NCBI GenBank assembly: GCA_030531305.1
Contig: JAUNNT010000006.1
Location: forward strand, 1-45,651
Source: Akkermansia sp.
GTDB taxonomy: Bacteria; Verrucomicrobiota; Verrucomicrobiia; Verrucomicrobiales; Akkermansiaceae
Direction: 5' to 3'
Length of the DNA stretch: 45,651 nucleotides
A program made the position numbers and the translations under genes. Under the pieces are notes generated by a model. That model was not told where the DNA came from and did not search any database. It saw only the letters and a list, made by a program, of their open reading frames with translations. Positions 33,194 through 42,600 of this stretch are shown in pieces. Within the stretch, counting starts at the first letter, position 1; each line of letters starts with the position of its first letter.

Positions 33194-34458
33194 TAGTTCT
33201 TATGCGGTTTGAATTTGAGGATGAATTTGAGCGGGGCGGAGCGCGCGGCCGACTCCAGGGGCTCGTCCGAACAGCGTTCCGGGTGGGCGAGTTTGTAATT
33301 GGCAATCATTTCATCCAAGATGGGCAGGCACGACCTGATGATAACCTGGTTGCCGTCTGACGTAACATGGCATTTGTCATTGGTGCGCAAACGCACCTTG
33401 GTGTTGTTCACCCCGGTGCCGTAGAAGCAGAATTCGCCGTTTTCATCCGCCAGCAGGGGCTCCGTATCCAGGAAGCGCAGGCCGTGGCTCTCCACCGTTT
33501 CCCTGGCGGCCATGCAGGTTTGGTGCAGCAGGGTGGCATACTTGCCGCCCATGACGGGCAGGCCGATCCAGAGAACCTGCATGTGGTGGGCAGAGCAGAT
33601 GGCGAGTATTTCCTCCACCTTGGCGGAGTACGCCTCCTTCCAGCCGGGCTGGCCCGCGTATACGCTGCCTTTGGCGAGCTTGATGGGCATGGCATCGTTT
33701 GCGCCGATAAAGAAGACGGCGATGTCCGGGTGGGTTTCCTCCACAATTTGGCGGAAGTTTTCCGGCCAGTTGAAGTAATCCGGGCGGCACAGCCCGGTGG
33801 AATAGCGGGCGGTCATGACAAATTCCAACCCGTTGCGGTGCAGCAGGTGCTTGTGCAGGGCGGGGGCGAACGACTCCATTTGGGAATCGCCCGCCATGAT
33901 AATCTTGCAGCGCACGGGATATGAGGCCAGCTCCTTCTCCGCGTCCTCTTCCCCGAGAGGCTCCATGAGAAGGGGTGAGAAATCTTGAGGATACATCTTG
34001 TCGCGCAATATCCGAGCCTTCTCATCCTCCCGCGCCTTCATGTCGCGCAGGGTTGCGAGGGCCGTGCCGCCGACCTGTTGCAACGCCTTGGCGGAGGCGC
34101 CGGCGAACGTACCGGCGGCGTGCCCTGCACGCTCCGCGAGCCCGCCGCCGATGAGGGCCATATTCCGCAACGCCTCCCGGATATCCGGGGCATCCTCCGC
34201 CGCATCTCCGCGCGAAAGCGATGGGGATTCCAGCCACGCGGCGGCGCTGTCCAAAGCATCATGCTCCCACGCGTTCAGGGATTCCAACCCCAGGGCGGCG
34301 CAGGCGTCCTGCACGGTTTGCTCGACCTGCGGCAGGGAGATATCGCAAAAATCGCGGAAATCGCGCAAGAACTTCTCCGCCTGCGCGGCGAACACCACCA
34401 CCGCTGCCAAAATGGCGGCGGCGCAGATGCGCGCGGGTTCTTTGAGGGAGGGAGGCAT
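33193..34458 (-). CDS. Membrane-anchored SGNH-hydrolase, second paralogue
   Basis: 421 residues from MPPSLKEPARICAAAILAAV, a signal anchor. Residues 30-170 are a helical, Ala-rich region. The C-terminal SGNH domain has IIMAGDSQMESFAPALHKHL (Ser), FFIGANDAM and NDKCHVTSDGNQVII (Asp/His). The start overlaps the MBOAT stop (TGATG). Its domain is homologous to the lipoprotein downstream but carries an extra N-terminal helical segment, which could hold it at the membrane next to the MBOAT. Longer upstream frames overlap the MBOAT gene and are rejected. Confidence 0.85.
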   Translation of the reverse strand: MPPSLKEPARICAAAILAAVVVFAAQAEKFLRDFRDFCDISLPQVEQTVQDACAALGLESLNAWEHDALDSAAAWLESPSLSRGDAAEDAPDIREALRNMALIGGGLAERAGHAAGTFAGASAKALQQVGGTALATLRDMKAREDEKARILRDKMYPQDFSPLLMEPLGEEDAEKELASYPVRCKIIMAGDSQMESFAPALHKHLLHRNGLEFVMTARYSTGLCRPDYFNWPENFRQIVEETHPDIAVFFIGANDAMPIKLAKGSVYAGQPGWKEAYSAKVEEILAICSAHHMQVLWIGLPVMGGKYATLLHQTCMAARETVESHGLRFLDTEPLLADENGEFCFYGTGVNNTKVRLRTNDKCHVTSDGNQVIIRSCLPILDEMIANYKLAHPERCSDEPLESAARSAPLKFILKFKPHKN

Positions 34459-35888
34459 CAGAAACCAAAGTAGATGAACGGCAGCACACCATCCGGACCC
34501 ATGTTCAGCAACAGGCAGGCGACCAGGCCCGTGGCCAGGCCCTGCACGTACCACGGCAAGCGCCCCTGAAGGCGCACGAAGAAGGAGAACGCATACGTGC
34601 CGGCAACCTGCAGCAGCATACCGCCCGCCACGGCTGCCGGGGCCAGGGCGGTGAACGTCTCACCCTCATGCCCCCAGTCCGCCAGGTGCTGCACGAAGGC
34701 GCAGGCGACATCCCAGCTGTCTGCCCGGAAGAATACCCACAGCAGCGCCACCACGTGGAAGGTGACAAGCCAGGCCGCCGCCTTGCCCAGCGCGCCGCGC
34801 GTGCCTGTGGCCGGCTCCCACCCCACGCGCTTGCGCAACAGGTGGAAGGCGTGCACCACGGCAAGCCCCACGCCGTGCATGCCGCCCCATACAATGAACT
34901 TGATGCCGCAACCGTGCCACATGCCGCCAATGAGCATGGTGACAATCAGGTTCACATACCGGTTGCCGCGGCGGCTGCCGCCCATGGAGAAGTACAGGTA
35001 GTCCCGCAACCAGGTGGAGAGGGATATGTGCCAGCGGCGCCAGAAATCCTGCAGGTTGAGCGCCAGGTACGGGCGGTTGAAGTTCTCCGGCAGGCGGAAT
35101 CCCATGAACCGCCCCACGCCGAGCGCCAGATCCGTGTAGCCGGAGAAATCACAGTAGATTTGAACCGCATAGGCATACATGGCCAGCCATACCGCCGGCG
35201 TGGAATACGTCTCCGCCGCACCGAACACAGGATCCACCACATGCACGGAAAGGTAGGAGGCGAACACCACCTTCTTGAGCAGGCCGCTCAATATCAGGCA
35301 TGAGCCCTCCGCAAACGCGCCCTGCCGCTCGCCGCAGCCGCCCGCCTGCTCCATGAACTGCTGCTCGCGCATGATGGGGCCCGCCATGATGGTGGGGAAA
35401 AAGGAAACGTACGCCAGCACATCCCGCAGGCACACCGCGGGCCTGGCGGCGTCACGGTAGTGGTCTATGGCCATGGACAGGCCCTGGAACGTGAAGAAGG
35501 AGAGCCCCACCGGGAAAGCCCACTCCGCCAGCGCCTCACTGTACAGGAACTCGGCATTCCACCCGGCCAGGCCCGCGGCTTCAACCACCGCGCTTGTCAA
35601 AAACTCCGCATACTTGAAGAATGCCAGCAGCAGCACATGCAGCGTCACATCCACCGCAATCACGCCGCGCCGCCACCGCGGCCACGCCTGCATCAGCCGC
35701 AGCGTCCCCCAGTTCAGCACCGCCACCGCCAGCAGCAGCGGTACAAACTGCAGCCCCGCGCACGCGTAGAACACCAGGCTCGCCGCTATCAGGAACCAGC
35801 GGTACGCGCGCTCGTGCCCGCGCAGGAGCCATCCCAGGCACAACACCGGGATGAAGAACAACACAAACTGCACGGTCACGAAATTCAT
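34458..35888 (-). CDS. MBOAT-family O-acyltransferase
   Basis: 476 residues and about ten membrane helices. MBOAT proteins such as AlgI, DltB and PatA pass acyl groups across the inner membrane to outside acceptors. Key blocks are GLSFFTFQGLSMAIDHYRDA, YFPTIMAGPI-like SFFPTIMAGPIMREQQF, FWRRWHISLSTWLRDYLYFS and the catalytic-type His in MLIGGMWHGCGIKFIVWGGM. It leads a tightly overlapping four-gene operon with two SGNH hydrolases and a Sel1 protein. The acceptor (peptidoglycan, capsule or other glycan) is unknown. Confidence 0.93.
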   Translation of the reverse strand: MNFVTVQFVLFFIPVLCLGWLLRGHERAYRWFLIAASLVFYACAGLQFVPLLLAVAVLNWGTLRLMQAWPRWRRGVIAVDVTLHVLLLAFFKYAEFLTSAVVEAAGLAGWNAEFLYSEALAEWAFPVGLSFFTFQGLSMAIDHYRDAARPAVCLRDVLAYVSFFPTIMAGPIMREQQFMEQAGGCGERQGAFAEGSCLILSGLLKKVVFASYLSVHVVDPVFGAAETYSTPAVWLAMYAYAVQIYCDFSGYTDLALGVGRFMGFRLPENFNRPYLALNLQDFWRRWHISLSTWLRDYLYFSMGGSRRGNRYVNLIVTMLIGGMWHGCGIKFIVWGGMHGVGLAVVHAFHLLRKRVGWEPATGTRGALGKAAAWLVTFHVVALLWVFFRADSWDVACAFVQHLADWGHEGETFTALAPAAVAGGMLLQVAGTYAFSFFVRLQGRLPWYVQGLATGLVACLLLNMGPDGVLPFIYFGF

Positions 35889-35945
35889 TCTTCAGGGCGG
35901 CCGCTTCACGGGATTTCTGGCGAATCCCTGCCAAAGCCGCCAATT

Positions 35946-35974
35946 AGGATACACTCCCCCACCAATCCAATCAA
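35946..35974 (-). promoter_or_regulatory. Promoter of the MBOAT-SGNH operon
   Basis: On the minus strand TTGATT and TATCCT are 17 bases apart. The predicted leader is about 50 bases. Confidence 0.6.
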
Positions 35975-36061
35975 GCGAAATTGCGGGAAAACGTGTGCTG
36001 CATCTGAGAGCCCTTGAGCTGGAGGGGCACCCAGGGAGCCGCCGTTTCACGCGCCACCGCC

Positions 36062-36625
36062 TTACTCCCCGCCCGTTTCAATGGTGATGGTGTTTACTGC
36101 CGATGGCGGGGCCGGCATTGCAGGGCTGCCCGACACCGCATTGGCCGCAAAACAGTACCTGTTCCCATCGGCCCTGGACAATTTGAGTATGGCCGGAGAG
36201 GTGGAATAGATATATGAGCCCCCGCCATCCTTATCTTCTACCGCCGAAGACGTGATGACACACTCATGGCGACTTTCACCACTCATGTATATTTCCGCCC
36301 GGTTCCCATTAGCGGAATATCTCACTTCCGCCGGGTTCCACAAATTCCCGTTGTTGTCTTCGTAGCATGTGACGGAACAATCGGGATCAGGGGTGCCCCC
36401 GATACGGGTGGGAGTCGGCACCTCCCCGCCGTTGTATCTGTAGTACCATTGCCCGTTTAATTTGTAAAAACGGTGCTCCCCGGCATCAATGGCAGTTCCG
36501 TCACCCAAGCTGGCAGGTATTGCCGCCGGCAAGGGTTTGGTATTCGATGCGCATGAGACACACGCCGTCACGGTTGCAATCGCCATCACGAGCATCCTCA
36601 AAGGCGAAAAAACGGAGACTTTCAT
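36062..36625 (-). CDS. Lipoprotein, unknown function
   Basis: 187 residues from MKVSVFSPLRMLVMAIATVT, with lipobox VSC (Cys near residue 26). The rest is beta-rich with several Cys, Tyr and Gly, e.g. RFYKLNGQWYYRYNGGEVPT and SGESRHECVITSSAVEDKDG. No family is recognised. Upstream TTGCGA-16-TAAAGT may be its promoter. It lies alone between the O-acetylation operon and the large Sel1 lipoprotein. Confidence 0.7.
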   Translation of the reverse strand: MKVSVFSPLRMLVMAIATVTACVSCASNTKPLPAAIPASLGDGTAIDAGEHRFYKLNGQWYYRYNGGEVPTPTRIGGTPDPDCSVTCYEDNNGNLWNPAEVRYSANGNRAEIYMSGESRHECVITSSAVEDKDGGGSYIYSTSPAILKLSRADGNRYCFAANAVSGSPAMPAPPSAVNTITIETGGE

Positions 36626-36852
36626 ACTGCTCAAACTTTACATGATTGGTAATTTATCGCAAGCATAAAGTGCAAGGCCAACGCTGCCGAGTGAGCGTTA
36701 CCTGCTGATTGTGCGGGGGTGGTGACACAGCGCCCTGGCATTGTTTACTGCAGGATAAACTTGCCGGAACACTGTCGCTTGACCTGGTGGCTCTCCGCTA
36801 TGGTGAGATGCCGGAGATTTTGCCGCTTGTTTTTGCTCTTTTCTGCGGCACG

Positions 36853-37860
36853 TCAATCTTGCTCCGGGATACAAAAATTCCGATTGGTGCTACCCGATAT
36901 TTCGAATGTGCCGTATACAGTACCCATACAGGATCCATGAGGGTTTTCTGCATGAGGATTATAACCATAAAATTCCATTTTCATTTCTCCCGAGTTGGGG
37001 GAAGTGAAGGTCAGGTGGATTTCACGCCAAGATTGAACGCCTTCAAACTGAGGATTGCTAATCTTGATCTGGGCCGTCTTGGGACCCGTCTTGCGGTAGG
37101 AGCACTCAGCAAACGTATCGGCTCTGCAGCTGTCGGAGACCATGCCGATGGTGTATGTATAATTGCCCGGACCGACAGAGGTTTCGGCTGCAGTCTCCAC
37201 CATTCTCGGCGTGTAATATTTCATTACAAAAACCTTGTGGGCTGCGGATGCGGGGGACTGCATCGCCATTTCCCTGCGGAGTGCGGTGGCATTGGACTTG
37301 GCGCTAACACTGCCCATGGCGGCCGCCTGTTCATAGAGTTTTAAGGCCTTGGCCTTGTCCACCCTTACTCCATGGCCTTTATCATACATGAGCCCCAGGT
37401 CGTTTACTGCGGCCCGGCTGCCCAGAGCCTTGCTGCGTTCGAAGTAATCCTTGGCAACGGCGTAGTTGCGGGGTACCCCGAGGCCCTCATCGTACAGGTA
37501 GCCCAAGCCGTACAAGGCATCGGCATTGTTATGTTCGGCCGCCTTCGCATACCAAGCACGGGACTGGCCGTAGTCCCTCGGCACGCCCGCACCTTTCTGG
37601 TATGCGCAACCCAGCTTGAACTGGCACCCAGCATCGCCCAACTCGGCGCCCTTGCGGTACAGCTCTGCAGACTTGGCCCACTTGCTGCTATTGCTTGCGT
37701 TCTCCAGATTGTCGTAATACTGCCCGGCCTTGTAGAAGGCCTCCGGGTTGTTGGCATCCACCCCGGCCTGGAGATTCGCCGGGAGCTTGGGGAGGGACGA
37801 GCAGGCGGCAAAGGCGAGTGCCGCTGTTGCCAGGGAGGAATAGAGATAATGCTTTTTCAT
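36853..37860 (-). CDS. Sel1-repeat lipoprotein with C-terminal beta domain
   Basis: 335 residues. Signal peptide MKKHYLYSSLATAALAFAAC ends in a lipobox. Residues 40-200 are Sel1 repeats (SAELYRKGAELGDAGCQFKL, AYQKGAGVPRDYGQSRAWYA, GYLYDEGLGVPRNYAVAKDY, GLMYDKGHGVRVDKAKALKL). The C-terminal 120 residues form a separate beta domain with YTYTIG ... TAQIKI ... IHLTFTSPNSGEMKMEFYG. A similar pattern closes the lipoprotein at 31311-31760. It is divergent from the lipoprotein at 38274. Function unknown; an adaptor at the inner face of the outer membrane is plausible. Confidence 0.82.
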   Translation of the reverse strand: MKKHYLYSSLATAALAFAACSSLPKLPANLQAGVDANNPEAFYKAGQYYDNLENASNSSKWAKSAELYRKGAELGDAGCQFKLGCAYQKGAGVPRDYGQSRAWYAKAAEHNNADALYGLGYLYDEGLGVPRNYAVAKDYFERSKALGSRAAVNDLGLMYDKGHGVRVDKAKALKLYEQAAAMGSVSAKSNATALRREMAMQSPASAAHKVFVMKYYTPRMVETAAETSVGPGNYTYTIGMVSDSCRADTFAECSYRKTGPKTAQIKISNPQFEGVQSWREIHLTFTSPNSGEMKMEFYGYNPHAENPHGSCMGTVYGTFEISGSTNRNFCIPEQD

Positions 37861-38273
37861 ATCTTGATTTAGTTTGATTCCGGGGCTGCATATCGGAACG
37901 CAACTCCAATTGTTCGTGCCCGGAAGCCGTTATCCACGGTACACCATACACAGGCGGGAGTCAAGCTCGCATTATAGAAAAAATCCCCACCCGCCTGAAA
38001 AGCGACCGGGGCTGATAATCCCGGCGTCCGGCGGGCTTGTTTTGTGTGAGAGAGGGGGGCCATTCGCAAAAATCCAGCCATCATCGGCGCCCCAGCCCAC
38101 GGGAAAAACCATTGGGGCGCACGTGCGCCATTGCGCCCCCCTCCGAAGTTAAAAAAAAGCAAAAAAAGTTTGACTCCTACTCAAGCATGTGCTAATAGGG
38201 AGGAAGTCTCTTGTTTCGCGAACCGAGCATTTGTTTTGCCAGATGAGAGCAACAACCCATAAATTCAATCTAT
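37861..38273. other. 413-bp divergent intergenic region with structured core
   Basis: No gene is visible. At 38000-38045 an outer CCCGCC/GGCGGG stem encloses an inner CCGGG/CCCGG stem and is followed by CTTGTTTTG, a terminator-like fold on the plus strand with no gene before it. A TATAAT (minus strand, 37981-37986) may serve the Sel1 gene. The right end is AT-rich and holds the promoter of the next gene. Confidence 0.5.
38170..38198 (+). promoter_or_regulatory. Promoter of lipoprotein gene at 38274
   Basis: TTGACT and TAATAG are 17 bases apart after an A-rich tract. The predicted leader is about 70 bases. Confidence 0.65.
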
Positions 38274-39062
38274 ATGAAATCAATCAAAACACTATTGTTG
38301 TCGTGCGCAGCACTCATCCTGACTGCCTGTGGAACCCAAATCCAGATGACCTCAGCCATGCCGAGCAAAATCAATTTCGGCAAGGGGGCCAGTTTATCGG
38401 TTTACAGCACTTATAGGGGTACTTATTCCGAATTGAGGAGCTCCGCCGCAAATGAACTCCGCTTGTCCCTCCAGAACGCCCTCATGAGAAGCTCATACTA
38501 CAGCTTAAATTCCTCTTGGTCATCAAGGGGCCGTCTCGAAGGCGTTATTGTCGGGATGGAGAGGAAGTCCTACCAAAATTCAAGCTGGCTTGAGTTGGAT
38601 ATTATCGTAGAAGGCTGGAGCGGCTCCACGTTGATCTTCCGCAACCGCTACCACCAAAGCGCACACGACTATGGGAGCGGCTATAACATTTCGTCAGCGT
38701 GCAATGCTGTGGCAGCGGATGTCATGGGCGATATCGAGCCGTACATTTACACGTACAATGAGAAGGTGAAGGGGCGCAAGGAGAACCCCTCCATTGAGCT
38801 TGCAGCCAAGGCCTGCGCCGCTGGCAATTGGGACCAAGGCGAATCCTACGCTTTGGAAGCCCTGAAGGTGAACGCCAATGAAGCAGAGGCTTATTTCGTC
38901 TTGGGGCTGGTGGAACGCAATAGGCGCAATTGGAACGCCTCCAACTCCTATTTTGAAAAGGCTGCCAGCGCTGATCCCAGCAATGCCAAGTATAGAAACG
39001 CCATTCTGCGCAATGGTTCTTTCCGTCGCAACGAGGAGGCATACAACGCTCAAATGCGTTAA
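38274..39062 (+). CDS. Lipoprotein with C-terminal TPR motif
   Basis: 262 residues. MKSIKTLLLSCAALILTACG ends in a lipobox (LTAC). Residues 25-165 are an alpha/beta domain with a run of Ser/Tyr (SYYSLNSSWSSRGRLEGVIV) that I cannot name. Residues 170-245 contain TPR-like helices (SIELAAKACAAGNWDQGESY, ALEALKVNANEAEAYFVLGL, NASNSYFEKAASADPSNAKY). Low GC compared with the core block. There is no Shine-Dalgarno (attcaatctat ATG). A strong terminator follows. Confidence 0.8.
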   Translation: MKSIKTLLLSCAALILTACGTQIQMTSAMPSKINFGKGASLSVYSTYRGTYSELRSSAANELRLSLQNALMRSSYYSLNSSWSSRGRLEGVIVGMERKSYQNSSWLELDIIVEGWSGSTLIFRNRYHQSAHDYGSGYNISSACNAVAADVMGDIEPYIYTYNEKVKGRKENPSIELAAKACAAGNWDQGESYALEALKVNANEAEAYFVLGLVERNRRNWNASNSYFEKAASADPSNAKYRNAILRNGSFRRNEEAYNAQMR

Positions 39063-39096
39063 CTAGACAAGCAAGCTTCCTTTCATTCACCAATTC

Positions 39097-39133
39097 AACC
39101 CGCCCGCATGGCTTCCGCCGCGCGGGCGGGTTT
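39097..39133 (+). terminator. Intrinsic terminator after the TPR lipoprotein
   Basis: AACCCGCCCGC and GCGGGCGGGTT form an 11-bp stem around a 14-base loop, ending in TTT. The short T run makes it somewhat weaker than the other terminators here. Confidence 0.75.
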
Positions 39134-39296
39134 CGCGTTTGAGGCGCAGGCGTATCCGCTGCAATGAAAGCATTAAACCGGCCGCCGTGTAGACGGATGT
39201 GGTATGGGGAAGCCTACAGACGGCACTCTTGCCAAGGCGGCATGCGGCAGGGTGAGGCGGCCGGGCAGTAGGACAGCCGTGTCGCCACGGGTGAAT

Positions 39297-39435
39297 GCCG
39301 GGTTGTATCAATACTTGATGGAGCGGCCGAAGGAGCCCTCGTCCGGCACGTTGTCGTCTGCGCGCAGGTGGGGTGCGGGGCGCGTGGATTTGAGGAAGCC
39401 CACAATGCCGCGGCCTATGCACTCCGCGTACTTGC
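39297..39435 (-). repeat. 139-bp duplicate of the amidase 3' end (copy 2)
   Basis: Identical, base for base as read, to 44328-44466. It encodes the last 42 or so codons of the amidase (AECIGRGIVGFLKSTRPAPH onwards) and the 11 bases after its stop. No upstream part of the amidase is present. The flanks (39140-39296 and 39436-39483) match nothing I can identify, so this is a gene fragment, not a gene. Confidence 0.9.
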
Positions 39436-39483
39436 AATTCCCGCAACACTCCGGGCTACGTTTCCAACACTATGGCGCCGATG

Positions 39484-39680
39484 TTATCCGGCGCCCAGTT
39501 CACGGAGAACGGCTGCCGCAGCCGCCTGGTTCTTGCTCTCCGCCAAGTATAGGGCCGTGTAGCCGTCCGGGTTGGTGGCACGCAGGTCCGCTCCGGCAGA
39601 CACCAGGGCGCGGATAATGTCCGTGTGGCCGAATCTATCGGTTATTGACATTCCGTGCCGGGCGAGAGGGGAGGTACTGC
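39484..39680 (-). pseudogene. Detached C-terminal ankyrin repeat of the caspase-like gene
   Basis: This frame reads STSPLARHGMSITDRFGHTD, IIRALVSAGADLRATNPDGY and TALYLAESKNQAAAAAVLRE, a good ankyrin repeat. It directly continues the large gene upstream, but in a different frame. The reading frames meet at the sequence GGCAGTTGGCGGCAGT (39676-39691, minus strand). Removing ten bases there joins the frames as NTHEAGSTSPLARHG. So a 10-base duplication or insertion has probably cut off the last repeat, and the intact gene would have ended at 39484. Confidence 0.75.
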
Positions 39681-42600
39681 CGCCAACTGCCCGCTTCATG
39701 GGTGTTCATAATCTGTTCATCAGCCCCGTACTGTATGAGCAATTCGACATGTTCGGCAAGCTTTTGCCGATGTATCTGGGTTTTAGCGAAATGACTGCCA
39801 TACAAATTAAATTCCTCGACCAACACGAGAAGTGCGGCATTCAGGGAATGCTTGTCGGAGAGCGGTGCCAGCAAGCGTATATATTCCAGATCCAGCTTCG
39901 ACAGGTTTTTCGAGAAAATAGTCTCGCCTACATATTCCCGAATGGCGGATTTGTCAATCTCCGGAAAGCACACCCTCTTGGGCCCCAGGCTGATATAGTA
40001 TTTCAACAAGTCGAGATTCAAGGCCTCGACCGCGACAAGAATCGGGCTTCTCCTCGTTGAATATCCGATATCCTTATGCTGCCAGTACGCATTAATGTCA
40101 GCCCCGTTCTCAACAGCGATTTTCGCCGCAGCCAGATTGGTGCCGCAGCAGAGGATATTGTTGCCGCTGTCATCAATCCGTTTCACATCCATGCCGGCTG
40201 CAATCAATGTTTTCATGTTCTCCGGGTCTTTCATGGCAACAGGCCACCATCCGCGCAAGCCGCGCTTCATGCTATCCCCGTTGGGATTGGCTCCCCTCTT
40301 CAGCAATTCCCGCCAGTTGAAATCGCCCACTCCCGTGTTGACAAACATGTTGACATCCCCCCCGTTCTTCTCCATGAGCGCCTCAAGCTGCTGGAGGTCA
40401 CTCCTCTTCTCCAGGGAAGCGAGCTCCTCTTTGTATCCCTTTCCCTTATCCTCACGCGCTACATGCACGCTCTCGTACGGAGTCATCTGACTGAAGCGGC
40501 GCACCGGACGATTGACAGAGGCTCCATGCCGGATGATTTCCTCCAGCAGGGGAACGGGAGCATTCTTTTCCATTGCAGAGGCCAGCCAGGATTCTCCCTC
40601 CGGCAAAACCTTGTCGTTCAATCGGCCGCCGTTCCGCAGAGCTGCGGAAAGGGCATCCCAATCCCCCTCGCAAATGTAGTAGCCGGGCATGCGGCACAGG
40701 GGATACTCTTGGGCACTCTCTGCGGAGGTAATGTTCGGTTGCTGCAGGCCGTTTGTACGTTCGGAAACTTTTTGCCGCACATACTGGAGCATTTCCGCGA
40801 CGGAGATTTCGCCATCGGCGTTGGTGTCCGAGCCGGGGCCTTCCCCGCGGAGGACCTCCATGACGGTGGCGGTGAAGACACCGTTGCGCCACGACTCCGA
40901 CTCCCGGGCAAACTCCGCGCCGGCGGATCCGGCCACGATATTGATGCCGCGGGTTTCCTGCCCCATGCTGAACATCTCCTCGATATACCGCTTGGTCTGG
41001 GCACTGGTGAGGCCGCTCACGGCCTTGTTCACCTTCATGCCGCGCGTCTGCACGGCCCGCACCCCCTCTGGGAGACTTCCCATGGCCAGGGCCATCTCCT
41101 CCGCGCCTTTCTCTCCCAAGGCGCCGGCATGGCAGGTATCCAGCAGCAGGAGCCGCTTGCGCGCGGGAAGCTGCTGGATGGCGGCGCTCAACGCCTCCAT
41201 GGATATGCACGTCTCGGGTATGTTCTCCACGTCTCCGTCCGACGGCACATAGTAGTAGTCCAGGGATTTGTCCAGAACACCATGCCCGGCCAAATGCAGC
41301 ACCACGCGGTCTCCCGGTTTGGCGCCGCCCAGGAAATCCTGCAGCTTCCCTATCAGGGTGTCATGCCGGACGTCCTTGTCCTTCAGGCACAGGACGTGCG
41401 CCGTCTTATCAATCCGGCGGAAGGTTTCCGCCAAGTCCTCCGCATCCTTGGCCGCATACTGCAGGCGGAGCCCCTCGTCATCATAGTCGGAGACGCCCAT
41501 GGTGACGACATACAGCGCGGAGGGCTCGGAAGCGCGGCAGATCACGCGGAATTTGTTTGCCGCGCCAACCTTGCGGGATTCCCCGGATCCGGTCACGGGC
41601 GTGACCTCAATCATGTTCTCTCCGGCGGCAAGGGGAACGGAAAAGTGCAGCTCGCCTTTTCCCCGGATCTCTTGAGAAGCTGCCAGAGCACCGCCGACGC
41701 GCACCTCGATTCCCGTCACCTCTCCGGTTCCAGCCTGTACGGACACGCTGAACTCCGCAGAGGCATTTTGCGTCTCCAGCGGCGGATATGCCACACGGCA
41801 CGAGGGGAACTGGCAGGGTTCAGCCCCGATAGTGTTATTTTCATCTGGATGATATCCCATCCTTTGCAGCCAGCGTTTAGTGGTTGCGTTGAGGGCCACA
41901 ATATCATCCGGATTTCCCCCCATGGCCTTCAGCACCTCTCCGGGCCGGTTCCTCCATGGAGCAAGGGAACGCATATCGATTCTTTTGCCGTTTTCCACCG
42001 TATAGAGGAATTCTTCGCACCCGGGTGTGCCGGCATAGTGACCGTTAGGCAGCACCACGGCAAACTCCCGGGTTCCTTTCGTGTAAATGTTGCAGAGAAC
42101 ACGCGCAGAGGATGTCGAGGGCTCAATCAGGTAAACCTCCCAAGAGTTTTTGTTGGTGGGAATATAGAGCTTCATCTCCCCTTGATCAAAAACAGGGAGC
42201 CTTCTGATGCTTCTTGTATTCGTGGCTTCATCGGTGAAATATTCTGCTTGCCAGTTCCCGGCACACACCTGCGTACCTGTAAGCGCTTTGCCGTTCATGA
42301 CGTACATGGCCCATCCCGTATCATTTGCGGTCAACCAGTAATATTTGTCTTTTGTTCCGGGGATGCGGTTCCAAACGTTCACAAACAATTGTGCGCCGGG
42401 TTCCCTGTATGGCAGCTTTTCCACGGTATAACAGCCCCCAATGGCGTATTCCTTATCCCAACGCGTGGAATCTTTCTCCAGTATTCGGAGCAGACGTTGT
42501 GCCTTCGTATCATACACGCAATAGTCAAACCATGAGGGTTCGTTGAAATGGGCCTTGCAATAAGCCACTTGCGTAATCATTCCACAATCGGAATCCCCCA

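Noticed and set aside
36635..36852. Possible small gene in the 218-bp gap after the Sel1 lipoprotein (plus-strand frame from 36709)
   Set aside because: The frame is antisense to the Sel1 gene for most of its length and has no promoter or family likeness.
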